Under the pieces are notes generated by a model. The model searched no databases. It was given only the letters and a program-made list of their open reading frames with translations, and was not told where the DNA came from. DNA of 45,313 nucleotides from Parafrankia sp. EUN1f (GTDB lineage Bacteria > Actinomycetota > Actinomycetes > Frankiales > Frankiaceae). The stretch's first letter is position 1, and each line of letters opens with the position of its first letter. Positions 25,366-34,244 of this stretch are shown here, piece by piece. Where the stretch lies: the NCBI RefSeq assembly GCF_000177675.1, contig NZ_ADGX01000069.1, forward strand, positions 1 to 45,313. Reading direction: 5' to 3'. The position numbers and the translations under genes are program-made.

Positions 25366-26979
25366 TCAGGCCGCGGCGGGGCGGCGGCGCCACGGCCGGA
25401 GCAGGCCGCCGGGATCGCGGGCGACCACGCCCGTCACCGCTCCCGAGACGGCACCGCTGACGGTGCCGGTCATCATCGCCGTCACCGCGGCCGCGGCGGT
25501 GGGCAGGCGCTGGGCCGGCACGGTGACCCGGGCCCGCGGAGCACCGTCGCACGGGGAGCTGTCACGCAGCGCGGCGAGCTCGTCGAGCCACAGCTGCGCG
25601 AACCGGTCGTGGTTCGGCACGCTGTCGCTGGCGACGACCATGACGCCGACCCGGTCGTCGACACCGAACATCGCCACGGCCAGGTGCTGGCGCCCTACCA
25701 GCAGCGGGCCCATGCCGATCAGGCCGGTCATCCGCCGGCCGGCGACGGACAGCGGGCCGCGGATGGTCCGCGCGTTGGTCGCGACCAGCGCCATCTTGCT
25801 GATCTGGGTCGGGTAGCTGCCGACACTCGCGAGCATGCGCTTGCTGGCGAACCGCGCCATGGCCGGGAAGTGGGCCCGCTCCACCAGGCCGAGGCCGCCC
25901 TTCTTCATCCGCGCTGTCGCCTCGGCGATCCGGGCGAGACGGCGGGCCGGGTCGGGCTCGCCGCAGTACAGCGGGACCCGCACCCCGGTGTTGTAGTTCG
26001 ACAGGACGTCCTGCTCGGCCAGCGTGCGGATGCTCACCGGCATGAGTGCGTGGACGGGACGTGACCCGCTCTCCCAGTCGGCCGGTGACCAGGCGCGCAG
26101 CGCGCCGGCGAGCGCGGCGAGGTACACGTCGTTCACGGTCACCCCGTGCTGGCGGGCGATCGACCGCAGGGTGCTCAGCTCGGTGGTGACCCAGCTGTGC
26201 CGCGCGGGGCCGGACGGCGGGCCGCCCCAGCCGGCGAGGCGGCGGGTCGGCAGCAGGCAGCCGATGCCACGGCTGACGAACTTCGCGTACTCGACCGGGC
26301 GGGGGCGGCGGATCGTCTCCGGCAGGCCCAGGTCGATCCGGTCGCTCTCCCCGAAGAGCAGGTACATGACGCGGTAGAGCGCCATCCCGTCCTGCTGGAT
26401 GTGGCTGGAGCGGTAGACCATCGCCGTCCGGGTCGCCGCCGGGTCCGGGTCGCGCAGCAGGTAGAGCATCCACGGCGGCCGGGTCATGTCGACGGGCCGG
26501 CTGACGATGTCGTCGACGGCCGCCTGCAGCCGGGCGTCACCGAAGCCCGGGTCCCCGCCGATGTGTGCGGCGGCGTCGGCGCCTTCCCCTGCGCCGGCAC
26601 CGGCACCCGCGTCGGCACCGGCACCCGCGTCGGCGGGAGGCAGGTCGACGACGACGATGTGGTGGTCGAGGTCCACCCCGGGGTCGGAGACCCAGCGGGT
26701 CTCCTTCGCCGAGGATCCCCGCTCGGGCGACCAGATCGTCACGGTCTCCAGCCGGTCGGTCAGCATTCGCGCCCGCGGGTCGCGCAGCCGTTCGGCGATG
26801 TGCGCCCGCAGCTCGTCGATGCCCACCTGGGGACCGTCGAAGAACAGCAGGGCACCGATGTTCTGGTACTCCCCCGGATTGCGGTCGACGAACGCGAGAT
26901 ACGCCCGGTCGCCGGGGGTCAGCGGGCGCACGTGCGCCGGCGTGTAGTCGGTCTTCCTGAGCGCGCCGAGCAGAGCCAT
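25366..26979 (-). CDS. WS/DGAT-type wax ester synthase/diacylglycerol acyltransferase-like protein
   Basis: 537 residues from ATG 26979, with GGGGGAGCG upstream. LTPGDRAYLAFV opens the domain; RPPWMLYLLRD precedes the active-site motif, which reads RSSHIQQDGMAL: the usual HHxxxDG has Ser for the first His, while the second His (the base) and the Asp-Gly are kept. TVNDVYLAALAGALR and LSNYNTGVRVPLY match the later conserved blocks. The family esterifies diacylglycerol or fatty alcohols with acyl-CoA. An Ala-Gly-Asp repeat (about 26570-26640) is inserted in the N-terminal domain. The hydrophobic-poor, Arg/Pro-rich C-terminus ends in LLRPWRRRPAAA. Activity is plausible but should be tested. Confidence 0.87.
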   Translation of the reverse strand: MALLGALRKTDYTPAHVRPLTPGDRAYLAFVDRNPGEYQNIGALLFFDGPQVGIDELRAHIAERLRDPRARMLTDRLETVTIWSPERGSSAKETRWVSDPGVDLDHHIVVVDLPPADAGAGADAGAGAGAGEGADAAAHIGGDPGFGDARLQAAVDDIVSRPVDMTRPPWMLYLLRDPDPAATRTAMVYRSSHIQQDGMALYRVMYLLFGESDRIDLGLPETIRRPRPVEYAKFVSRGIGCLLPTRRLAGWGGPPSGPARHSWVTTELSTLRSIARQHGVTVNDVYLAALAGALRAWSPADWESGSRPVHALMPVSIRTLAEQDVLSNYNTGVRVPLYCGEPDPARRLARIAEATARMKKGGLGLVERAHFPAMARFASKRMLASVGSYPTQISKMALVATNARTIRGPLSVAGRRMTGLIGMGPLLVGRQHLAVAMFGVDDRVGVMVVASDSVPNHDRFAQLWLDELAALRDSSPCDGAPRARVTVPAQRLPTAAAAVTAMMTGTVSGAVSGAVTGVVARDPGGLLRPWRRRPAAA

Positions 26980-28053
26980 CAGACGCTCCCCCAGCCCGTC
27001 CGCGGGCAGTGGGTACAGGTCTGAACCGTCCGGTCGTCAGCCCTGACAAATGGGCGCAACTGCGCGCAAAACGTACCTATACCCATGAACCAATTACAAC
27101 TGGTCACTAACGCGGTAAGCGTGGCTGTGTCGGACGTCTCCACGCCAGCGTTGTGACACGCACGGCAAGAGGGTGATCGCAAGTAGCGATGGAGAAGGAT
27201 GAGCTGCGGATACGCCGCGTTCCCCCATGACAACGGTACAACCGGCGCGCGGGCACCAAGGTGGCTCGGCGCCGGCGCGACGGCGGCGAGCGGCTCAGTT
27301 CCAGTGCACCGCGAGGCCGTCCCGACGCCCGAACCGCTCCAGGTGCGAGCCCACGACGTCCTTCACCACGTCGAGCTCCTCGGCGGTCGGTGCGGCCGCC
27401 AGCAGGTCGAGCGCCTCAGCCCGCGCCGTGAGCGGCCGGGCGGTCCGGGCGGGTCCGGGCCTGGGCCCCGCCACCCCGACCACCTGCCCGGATATCCGCC
27501 GGTAAAAGACCCGGCCCGACCTGGGACGGGAAGGCGACAACGCCGGAGGGCACCTTCGGCAGGCACTCCCGAGACGCTGCTCACAGCCCTCCAGAAGGCG
27601 CCGCAGATCGTGTTCATCCAGGATTCCCTCCGGCGGGGGCACCGAATCCCGGCCGCGCCGGACGAGCCGGCGGCCACGGCGCCCGCATCGCACCGTCCTA
27701 GGCCTTTCTCCCCGCGAATGGGCCGCCCAACCACGCGCCGCCAGAGCTCTGACCAGGTAGAACCCGTGCCAACACCGGGTTCCAGACGTTCCCGGCGCGG
27801 CAGCGGAAATCGGTTTCAGCCGCAGCGGCGACCTTCTTTTCCGGCAGCATCCCGAGTTCCCCGGGCTTTCTTCCGACGGCCGGCGACACCATTCTCTGGC
27901 GATTTCCAGCACGGCCCCGAGTAGGCCCCAGGGTGATTCTGAACACGATCCGCCCCCGCACCCGAGGCGGAAAATCGGTTGGCAGCGACCGACTACCGCC
28001 GCAGTTCTGGTCCGCCACCAACCGCCTCCGCCACCAACCGCCGAAGGTGGACC
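26980..28053. other. Gene-poor divergent region between the acyltransferase and the E1alpha gene
   Basis: About 1.07 kb. It holds an AT-rich promoter zone for the acyltransferase (27040-27110), including the near-palindrome ACCAATTACAACTGGT at 27089-27104, and a DUF2218-like gene remnant (27295-27447). The remainder (27450-28010) shows no convincing coding sequence. Just before the E1alpha start a 16-nt unit TCCGCCACCAACCGCC occurs twice in tandem. Confidence 0.5.
27295..27447 (-). pseudogene. C-terminal remnant of a DUF2218-like protein
   Basis: The minus-strand reading ends TAEELDVVKDVVGSHLERF followed by GRRDGLAVHWN and TGA (27295-27297). The ending LERFGRRDxLxVxW is the typical C-terminus of actinobacterial DUF2218 proteins of about 100 residues. 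Upstream in this frame and the other two minus frames the rest of the domain (RHVEWSDTxGxxxLxWG) cannot be found, so only about 45 codons remain. It therefore looks like a decayed or deleted gene. Family recall is by eye and moderate in certainty. Confidence 0.5.
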
Positions 28054-29241
28054 TTGACGATCCTCGACGCCAACACCACCCCCGGGCTCGCCGGGCAGCC
28101 GAGCTCCCACGGCCCGCGGCGCGACGCCGCGCCGCTGCTGCCCGAGCGTGAGCCGGTCCGCGTGCTCGGAACGGAGGCGGCCGGCACGGTCGACCCCGAC
28201 CTGCTGCGCGATCTGCACCGCCGCCTGGTGCTGGGGCGCCGTTTCAACCAGCAGGCCACCACGCTCGCCCGGCAGGGCAGCCTCGCGGTGTACCCGTCGT
28301 CCACCGGGCAGGAGGCGTGCCAGATCGCCGCCGCGATGGTGCTGCGCGAGACGGACTGGCTGTTCCCCACCTACCGCGACACCCTCGCGGTGATGGCCCG
28401 GGGCGTGGCGCCGATGGACGTCCTGGCGCTGATGAGGGGTCACACGCACTGCGGCTACGACCCGCGCCGGTACCGGACGGCCCCGCTGTCGACCCCGCTG
28501 GCGACCCAGGCCTGCCACGCGGTCGGGCTCGCGCACGCGGCCCGGCTGCGGGCCGCCGGCGACCCGGGCGGTGGTCACGACGTGGTGGCGCTCGCGCTGA
28601 TCGGCGACGGCGGGACCAGCGAAGGCGACTTCCACGAGGCGCTGACCTTCGCCGGGGTGCTCAACGCGCCCGTGGTCTTCCTCGTGCAGAACAACGGCTA
28701 CGCGATCTCGGTGCCGCTGACCCGGCAGAGCGCGGCGCCGACGCTGGCGCACAAGGCGGTCGGCTACGGCATCACCGGCCGCCTGGTCGACGGCAACGAC
28801 GCGCCCGCCGTGCATGCCGTGCTCGGCGCCGCCGTCGAGCACGCGCGGTCGGGCCGGGGTCCGGTCCTCGTCGAGGCCATCACCTACCGACTGGACGCGC
28901 ACACCAGCGCGGACGACGCGACCCGCTACCGGACATCCGAGGAGGTCGAGGCCTGGCGCGCCCGCGACCCGCTCACGCTGCTGGAACGGCACCTGCGCGG
29001 CGCCGGCCTGCTCGACGACGCGGGCCTGGCCGCCGTGACCGCGGCCGCCGAGGAGCTGGCCGCCTCGATGCGGGCCGCGGTGGCGCGGGCGGACACGCCC
29101 GACCCGCGGTCCCTGTTCTCCCATGTCTACGCCGAGCCGACCAGCCAGCTCCGTGAGCAGGCGGCGGCACTGGCCGCCCGGCTCGCGGACGAGGCTTCGA
29201 CCCCCGCGACCCCCGCGACGCCCGCCGAGGCCCAGGCATGA
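28054..29241 (+). CDS. 2-oxoacid dehydrogenase E1 component, alpha subunit (branched-chain/pyruvate type)
   Basis: 395 residues from TTG 28054, with GAAGGTGG 3-10 nt upstream; the frame is open to 27979 but that sequence is repeat-derived. RRLVLGRRFNQQATTLARQG, YPSSTGQEACQIAAA, LFPTYRDTLAV and the thiamine-diphosphate motif GDGGTSEGDFHEAL...NNGYAIS are typical of E1alpha. It decarboxylates a 2-oxoacid and passes the acyl group to lipoyl-E2. Sequence resembles branched-chain 2-oxoacid enzymes (GRRFNQQA, RTAPLSTPLATQ), but substrate is not certain. The stop overlaps the E1beta ATG by 4 nt. Confidence 0.93.
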   Translation: MTILDANTTPGLAGQPSSHGPRRDAAPLLPEREPVRVLGTEAAGTVDPDLLRDLHRRLVLGRRFNQQATTLARQGSLAVYPSSTGQEACQIAAAMVLRETDWLFPTYRDTLAVMARGVAPMDVLALMRGHTHCGYDPRRYRTAPLSTPLATQACHAVGLAHAARLRAAGDPGGGHDVVALALIGDGGTSEGDFHEALTFAGVLNAPVVFLVQNNGYAISVPLTRQSAAPTLAHKAVGYGITGRLVDGNDAPAVHAVLGAAVEHARSGRGPVLVEAITYRLDAHTSADDATRYRTSEEVEAWRARDPLTLLERHLRGAGLLDDAGLAAVTAAAEELAASMRAAVARADTPDPRSLFSHVYAEPTSQLREQAAALAARLADEASTPATPATPAEAQA

Positions 29242-30221
29242 GCGGGGCCGCCGGAACGACCATGGTGCAGGCCCTCAACACCGCGCTGCGCGACGCACTG
29301 CGCGAGGACCCCGACGTGCACCTGCTGGGTGAGGACATCGGCGCCCTCGGCGGCGTCTTCCGGGTCACCGACGGGCTCGCCGCCGAGTTCGGGACCCAGC
29401 GCTGCCTGGACACCCCCCTGGCCGAGGCGGGCATCCTCGGCACCGCCGTGGGCATGGCCATGTACGGCCTGCGCCCGGTCGTGGAGATGCAGTTCGACGC
29501 CTTCGCCTACCCTGCCTTCGAGCAGCTCGCCTCGCATGTCGCCAAGATGCGCAACCGCACGGCGGGCCGGCTGCCGCTGCCCGTCACGATCCGGATCCCG
29601 TACGGGGGCGGCATCGGCGGGGTCGAGCACCACAGCGACTCCAGCGAGGCGTACTACGCCCACACCCCGGGCCTGCACGTCGTCACGCCCGCGACGGTCG
29701 CCGACGGCTACGGTCTGCTGCGCGCCGCGATCGCCTCCGACAACCCCGTGGTCTTCCTGGAGCCCAAGCGCCTGTACTGGTCCAGCGAGCGGTTCCCGCC
29801 GACCGCGGTGGCGCCGATCGGCCAGGCGGTGGTGCGCCGGCCCGGCACCGACGCGACCCTGCTGACCTACGGGCCGTCGCTGCCGGTGTGCCTGCGGGCC
29901 GCCGAGGCCGCCAGCGCCGAGGGTCTGGAGCTCGCCGTCGTCGACCTGCGCTCACTGGTGCCGTTCGACGACGAGACGGTCTGCGCGGCGGTGCGCGCCA
30001 CCGGGCGTGCCGTGGTGGTGCACGAGTCGGCCGGGTTCGCCGGGATGGGTGCGGAGATCGCCGCCCGGGTGACCGAACGCTGCTTCCACCACCTGGCCGC
30101 CCCGGTGCTGCGGGTGACCGGGCTCGACATCCCGTACCCGCCGCCGCTGCTCGAACATCACTACCTGCCCGGCGTGGACCGGATCCTCGACGCCGTCGCC
30201 CGACTCCAGTGGGAGCAGTGA
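29238..30221 (+). CDS. 2-oxoacid dehydrogenase E1 component, beta subunit
   Basis: 327 residues. TMVQALNTALRDALREDPDV, LLGEDIGALGGVFRVTDGL (with the Glu that activates thiamine diphosphate), DTPLAEAGILGTAVGMAMYG, EMQFDAFAYPAFEQLASHVA and PYGGGIGGVEHHSDSSEAYYAHTPG are classic. The C-terminal domain has VVHESAGFAGMGAEIAA and DIPYPPP. It joins E1alpha as an alpha2beta2 heterotetramer. ATG 29238 and the GTG of E2 at 30218 both overlap their neighbours by 4 nt, so the three genes are translationally coupled. No E3 gene follows; the shared lipoamide dehydrogenase must be elsewhere. Confidence 0.94.
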   Translation: MSGAAGTTMVQALNTALRDALREDPDVHLLGEDIGALGGVFRVTDGLAAEFGTQRCLDTPLAEAGILGTAVGMAMYGLRPVVEMQFDAFAYPAFEQLASHVAKMRNRTAGRLPLPVTIRIPYGGGIGGVEHHSDSSEAYYAHTPGLHVVTPATVADGYGLLRAAIASDNPVVFLEPKRLYWSSERFPPTAVAPIGQAVVRRPGTDATLLTYGPSLPVCLRAAEAASAEGLELAVVDLRSLVPFDDETVCAAVRATGRAVVVHESAGFAGMGAEIAARVTERCFHHLAAPVLRVTGLDIPYPPPLLEHHYLPGVDRILDAVARLQWEQ

Positions 30222-31639
30222 CCTCCGTGGCCGCGGTACGCACCTTCGCCCTGCCCGACCTCGGGGAGGGGCTGACCTCCGCCGAGATCGTCCGCTGGCT
30301 CGTCGCGGTCGGGGACGTGATCGTCATCGACCAGCCGGTGGCCGAGGTCGAGACGGCCAAGGCCGTCGTCGAGGTCCCGTGCCCGCACGCCGGCGTGATC
30401 ACCTCGCTGGCTGGGCCGGCCGGCAGCCAGCTCCCGGTCGGCGCGCCCCTGGTCACCGTGGCCGTCAGCGAGGCCACGGATGAGGCTGCCGGCGCGGCCG
30501 CCACGGATGAGGCCCCGGTCAGCCCACCTGAAGGATCGGGCAGGCCCCTCGTCGGCTATGGCGTCCGGGACGAGCTCGGTGGCTTCGGCACCGCCGCCGT
30601 GTCCGGTGCGCCGCCGGGACGGACGGTGCCCAAGGTCATCTCGCCGCTGGTCCGCCGGCTCGCGCGCGACCACGCCATCGACCTCACCCGGCTCACCGGT
30701 TCCGGACCCGACGGCCTGATCCGTCGCGGGGATGTCGAGAACGCCATCGCCGCCGGTGGGTCTCCGTGGCCGCCGCCCGCCGCGCCGCAGCCGCCGCCGT
30801 CGTCAACGACGCAGCCCATGCCGCCGTCGACGGCACATTCAACGGCGCAGCCCACGGCGCCGCAGGCGGCGGCCGGCGCGATCACCGGGCCGGGCGGTTC
30901 CGCGGAACCGTCCGTCGTCGCCCTCAGCCCGCTGGCCCGCCACGCGGCGGAGACCTTCGTCCGCAGCCGGCGGGAGGTCGCCGACGCCACCTGCTGGGTC
31001 GACGCGGACGCGACCGCCCTGCTGGCGGCGAAGAAGGAGCTGAACCAGGACGCCGGTCCCGGTCCCGGAGCCGGAGCCGCGTCGACGGACGGCGCCATCG
31101 GCCTGCTCGCGATCATCGCGCGGATCTGCGTCGCCGCGCTGCTGCGCTTTCCCGACCTGAACTCCCAGGTCGTCACCGATCTGGACGGGCGGGCGACCGC
31201 GGTGCGCCGCCACGGTGCCGTCCATCTGGGCTTCGCGGCGCAGACGCCGCGCGGCCTGGTCGTCCCGGTGGTCCGAGACGCGCACGCCCGCAGCACCGCC
31301 GCGCTCGCCGCCGAGATCACCCGGCTGACCGCGGCGGCCCGGGCCGGCCGGCTCACCCCCGCCGACCTCGCTGGCGGCACGTTCACGCTGAACAACTACG
31401 GCGTCTTCGGGGTGGACGGGGCCACCCCGATCATCCACCACCCCGAAACCTCGATGATCGGCATCGGCCGGATCATCCCCCGGCCGTGGGTGGTGGACGG
31501 GGCGCTGGCCGTCCGCAGTGTCACGCAGCTGTCGTTCACCTTCGACCATCGGGTCTGCGACGGGGCGACGGCGGGATCGTTCCTGCGGTTCGTCGCGGAC
31601 GCCGTCGAGGCGCCCACCCGCCTGCTGAGGTTCCTTTGA
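30218..31639 (+). CDS. Dihydrolipoamide acyltransferase (E2) of a 2-oxoacid dehydrogenase complex
   Basis: 473 residues from GTG 30218 (GTGA overlap with E1beta; GTG 30227 is the alternative). A single lipoyl domain has the lipoyl Lys in EVETAKAVVEVP. A peripheral-subunit-binding domain follows (ISPLVRRLARDHAIDLTRL, GLIRRGDVENAI), then a Pro/Ala/Thr/Ser-rich linker (about 30770-30890), then the catalytic domain with FTLNNYGVFGVDGATPI and FDHRVCDGAT, the HxxxDG active-site motif. It transfers the acyl group to CoA. The linker is compositionally simple but within the family's usual variation. Confidence 0.93.
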   Translation: MTSVAAVRTFALPDLGEGLTSAEIVRWLVAVGDVIVIDQPVAEVETAKAVVEVPCPHAGVITSLAGPAGSQLPVGAPLVTVAVSEATDEAAGAAATDEAPVSPPEGSGRPLVGYGVRDELGGFGTAAVSGAPPGRTVPKVISPLVRRLARDHAIDLTRLTGSGPDGLIRRGDVENAIAAGGSPWPPPAAPQPPPSSTTQPMPPSTAHSTAQPTAPQAAAGAITGPGGSAEPSVVALSPLARHAAETFVRSRREVADATCWVDADATALLAAKKELNQDAGPGPGAGAASTDGAIGLLAIIARICVAALLRFPDLNSQVVTDLDGRATAVRRHGAVHLGFAAQTPRGLVVPVVRDAHARSTAALAAEITRLTAAARAGRLTPADLAGGTFTLNNYGVFGVDGATPIIHHPETSMIGIGRIIPRPWVVDGALAVRSVTQLSFTFDHRVCDGATAGSFLRFVADAVEAPTRLLRFL

Positions 31640-31722
31640 CGACCCGCCCGGTCCTGCCGGTGGTCGATGTTCCCCGGCAGGTCGGCGACAGCCGCCGCCG
31701 GCCCCGTCCGGGAAAGGATCTT

Positions 31723-32670
31723 TTGCCTGCTCACCCGCAGCGATGCACCTACCTCGGGCCGGAGGGGACCTTCACCGAGGCCGCGCTGGGCACGCTGCCC
31801 GAAGCCACCACCCACGAGCTGTTCCCGTCCGCGACGGTGGCCGCCGCACTGGACGCCGTACGCGACGGCGACGCCGCGGCGGCGCTCGTGCCGATCGAGA
31901 ACTCGGTGGAGGGGCCGGTGACGGCGACCCTCGACGAGCTCGCCACCGGCCAGCCGCTCACGATCCGTCGGGAGGTCCTGCTGCCGATCAGCTTCGCGCT
32001 GCTGGTACGTCCGGGCACCACCCTGGACGACGTCAAGAGCGTCACCGGTCATCCGGTCGCCCAGGCGCAGGTGCGGCGCTGGCTCGCCCGGCACCTGCCG
32101 CACGCCGTGTGGGAGTCGGCGGCGTCCAACGCCGAGGGAGCCCGGCTGGTCCGGGACGGCCGCTACGACTGCGCCTTCGCCGGCGAGTTCGCCGCCCGCC
32201 GCTACGGGCTGGAGGCCCTGGTCACCGACGTCAACGACGCCGCCACTGCGACGACCCGCTTCGTCCTGCTCGGGCCGCCGGGCCGGGCCGCGGCGCCGAC
32301 CGGCCGGGACAAGACCTCGGTGGTCGTGTGGCCGGAGGCCGACGGCCCCGACGCGCTGCTGGAGGTGCTGCAGGAATGGGCCGTGCGCGGGGTCAACCTG
32401 CTGCGGGTCGAGTCCCGGCCGACCGGCGAGGGCCTCGGCCGGTACTGCTTCTCCATCGATGCCGAGGGCCACATCGGCGACCGGCCGGTCAGCGAGGCTC
32501 TGATGGGACTGCACCGCATCAGCCGCAAAATCCGCTACCTGGGATCATACGAACGCGCGGACCGGGCGGACGCGACGATGCAGGCCCGCCGGGCCGAACG
32601 GAGGTTCGCGCTGGCGGCGGACTGGCTCGCCCGGTGCCTGCATGGTCTCGGCGACAACACGGCGCCCTGA
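31723..32670 (+). CDS. pheA: Prephenate dehydratase
   Basis: 315 residues from TTG 31723, chosen because AAAGGA lies 4-9 nt upstream and the resulting MPAHPQRCTYLGPEGTF is the usual family N-terminus; an in-frame TTG at 31636 would overlap E2. The catalytic domain shows YLGPEGTFTEAAL, PIENSVEGPV, AASNAEGARLV and TRFVLL. The ACT domain begins near DKTSVVVWPEADGPDAL and contains GVNLLRVESRPTGEGLGRYCF, the Phe-binding ESRP motif for feedback inhibition. It converts prephenate to phenylpyruvate. No other aromatic amino-acid genes are adjacent; its place behind the E1-E2 operon may give co-transcription, which is unusual. Confidence 0.95.
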   Translation: MPAHPQRCTYLGPEGTFTEAALGTLPEATTHELFPSATVAAALDAVRDGDAAAALVPIENSVEGPVTATLDELATGQPLTIRREVLLPISFALLVRPGTTLDDVKSVTGHPVAQAQVRRWLARHLPHAVWESAASNAEGARLVRDGRYDCAFAGEFAARRYGLEALVTDVNDAATATTRFVLLGPPGRAAAPTGRDKTSVVVWPEADGPDALLEVLQEWAVRGVNLLRVESRPTGEGLGRYCFSIDAEGHIGDRPVSEALMGLHRISRKIRYLGSYERADRADATMQARRAERRFALAADWLARCLHGLGDNTAP

Positions 32671-32717
32671 CCCGGGAGATCGCGACGGGGGTGGGTGGCG
32701 TGGTCGGTGGCGGCCCG

Positions 32718-34085
32718 ATGTCCGGGGTGCGCGTGCTGGAGGTCGCCACCCATGTGTTCGGGCCGGTGGCGGCGGCCGTCCTGGCCGAATGGGGTGCCCA
32801 GGTCATCAAGGTCGAGCATCCCGGGACGGGGGATCCCTACCGGGCGCTGACCACCGTCGGCCTGCACCCCGAGTACCGGGGGGTCGACCCGTACTTCCAG
32901 TCCGCGAACCGGGGGAAGCGGTCGGTCGGCATCGACCTGACGCACCCGCGGGGACGTGAGCTGCTCGACCGGCTCCTCGCCGGCAGCGACGTGTTCGTGA
33001 CCAACCTGCGTGAGGGCGCCCGGCGCCGGCTGGGCATCGACGTCGACGACATCCGCGGGCGGCACCCGTCGATCGTCTACGTCCGGGCGAGCGCGTTCGG
33101 TGCCCGCGGCCCGGACGCGCACCGCGGCGGCTACGACGCCGGGGCGTTCTGGGCCCGCAGCGGCATGCAGCACCTGCTCGGCTCACCGGGCACGGCGGGT
33201 GCGGCGGACGCGGCGGGTGGGCAGTGGCCGGGGCCGCCGCGGCCGGCCTTCGGGGATCTGGTCGCCGGGCTGGCACTGGCCGGCGGGGTCAGCGCCGCCC
33301 TGTACCGCCGGGCGACGACCGGGGAGGGCGCGCTCGTCGACGGATCACTGCTGGCCGCGGGCCTCTGGCAGGTTCAGCCGGACATCATCAACTCCTGGAT
33401 CGACCAGGCCGAGCGCTCAGCCGCGGAACCCGCCGGCGGCCGCACGGAACCGGGCGGCTCCGCGGAACCGGGCGGCAGCACCGAACCGGGCGGCAGCCCG
33501 GAACCCGCAGGCAGCGCGGAACCAGGCGGCACCGCGGAACCAGGCGGCTCCACCGGCCCCCGGTCCGTCCGGCACCGGGCCTGGAATCCGCTGATGCTGC
33601 CGTACCGGACCGCCGACGGCCGTTTCGTCGCCCTGATGATGCTGTCCCCGGACCGCAACTGGCCCGCGCTCTGCGACGCCCTGGGCCGGTCCGACCTGGC
33701 CACCGACCCGCGTTTCGTGGACCTCGACGCCCGGCGCCGCAACGCCCCCGCCTGCGTCGACGAGCTCGACGCGATCTTCGCCGCGCGCCCGCTGGCGGCC
33801 TGGCGCGACGCCCTCGCCGGATTCGGGGGCGAATGGGCGGTCACCCAGCATCCGGGTGAGGTGCACGATGATCCGCAGGTGGCCGCCAACGGCTACGTCA
33901 CCGAGGTCGAGACGGGTGGCGGCTTCGGGATGCCGATGGTCACGACTCCCGTGCAGTTCGACGGACGTCCAGGACGTCCTACCCGCGCGCCCGAGCACGG
34001 CGAGCACACCGAGGACGTCCTGCTCGAACTCGGGCTGACCTGGGAGGAGATCCTGCGCCTCAAGGAACACGGCGCGATCCTCTGA
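32718..34085 (+). CDS. CaiB/BaiF family (class III) CoA transferase with repeat insertion
   Basis: 455 residues from ATG 32718; GTG 32700 is an alternative and neither has a strong ribosome-binding site. VRVLEVATHVFGPVAAAVLAEWGAQVIKVEHPGTGDPYR, SANRGKRSVGIDLTHPRGR and FGARGPDAHRGGYDAGAFW, which contains the Asp expected to form the acyl anhydride intermediate, place it in class III. Between the central ERS and RAWNPLMLPYRTADGRF blocks is an EPGGS(A/T) repeat of about 40 residues (33418-33560). The family moves CoA between carboxylic acids; here a fatty acid, steroid or aromatic acid is possible. It follows pheA by 47 nt and ends the gene group. Confidence 0.9.
   Translation: MSGVRVLEVATHVFGPVAAAVLAEWGAQVIKVEHPGTGDPYRALTTVGLHPEYRGVDPYFQSANRGKRSVGIDLTHPRGRELLDRLLAGSDVFVTNLREGARRRLGIDVDDIRGRHPSIVYVRASAFGARGPDAHRGGYDAGAFWARSGMQHLLGSPGTAGAADAAGGQWPGPPRPAFGDLVAGLALAGGVSAALYRRATTGEGALVDGSLLAAGLWQVQPDIINSWIDQAERSAAEPAGGRTEPGGSAEPGGSTEPGGSPEPAGSAEPGGTAEPGGSTGPRSVRHRAWNPLMLPYRTADGRFVALMMLSPDRNWPALCDALGRSDLATDPRFVDLDARRRNAPACVDELDAIFAARPLAAWRDALAGFGGEWAVTQHPGEVHDDPQVAANGYVTEVETGGGFGMPMVTTPVQFDGRPGRPTRAPEHGEHTEDVLLELGLTWEEILRLKEHGAIL
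33418..33560 (+). repeat. In-frame tandem repeat inside the CoA transferase gene
   Basis: Roughly eight units of about 15-18 nt (GAACCGGGCGGCWSC-like) encode (A/T)EPGGS. They lie in a surface loop between two conserved blocks. Confidence 0.85.
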
Positions 34086-34216
34086 CGGCAGCTCACCCGT
34101 CCCCTGCGGCCCAGCCCGGCCCGGCGAAGCTCGGGAGTTGCCGTCGACTCTCCAGCGACCAGGATCCTGGGCGACGGCCCGCCAGACGATCGGTTGGGCG
34201 CAACCACTCCCCTGTC

Positions 34217-34231
34217 AGCCACAATGTGGCT
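34217..34231. promoter_or_regulatory. Perfect 15-nt palindrome next to the -10 box of the pentapeptide-repeat gene
   Basis: AGCCACA-A-TGTGGCT is a perfect inverted repeat. It is followed directly by TAATCT (34231-34236), a -10-like box sharing its last base, 8 nt before ATG 34245. That spacing implies a leaderless mRNA. No good -35 is seen, so the site could bind an activator or a repressor. Confidence 0.55.
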
Positions 34232-34244
34232 AATCTCACCGTCT

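Noticed and set aside
27199-27924. Plus-strand open frame of about 240 codons in the gap before E1alpha
   Set aside because: Composition is Arg/Pro/Gly-rich, no ribosome-binding site and no recognisable motif; it overlaps the DUF2218 remnant on the other strand.
27448-29124. Long open minus-strand frame opposite the E1alpha gene
   Set aside because: It is antisense to conserved E1alpha sequence. Only its last 45 codons (27295-27447), outside E1alpha, look like protein and are reported as a DUF2218 remnant.
34155-34175. CAGGATCCTG palindrome as a third copy of the dispersed hairpin repeat
   Set aside because: It lacks the 22-nt interior and the TGAGGAT arms, and is not at a convergent junction.
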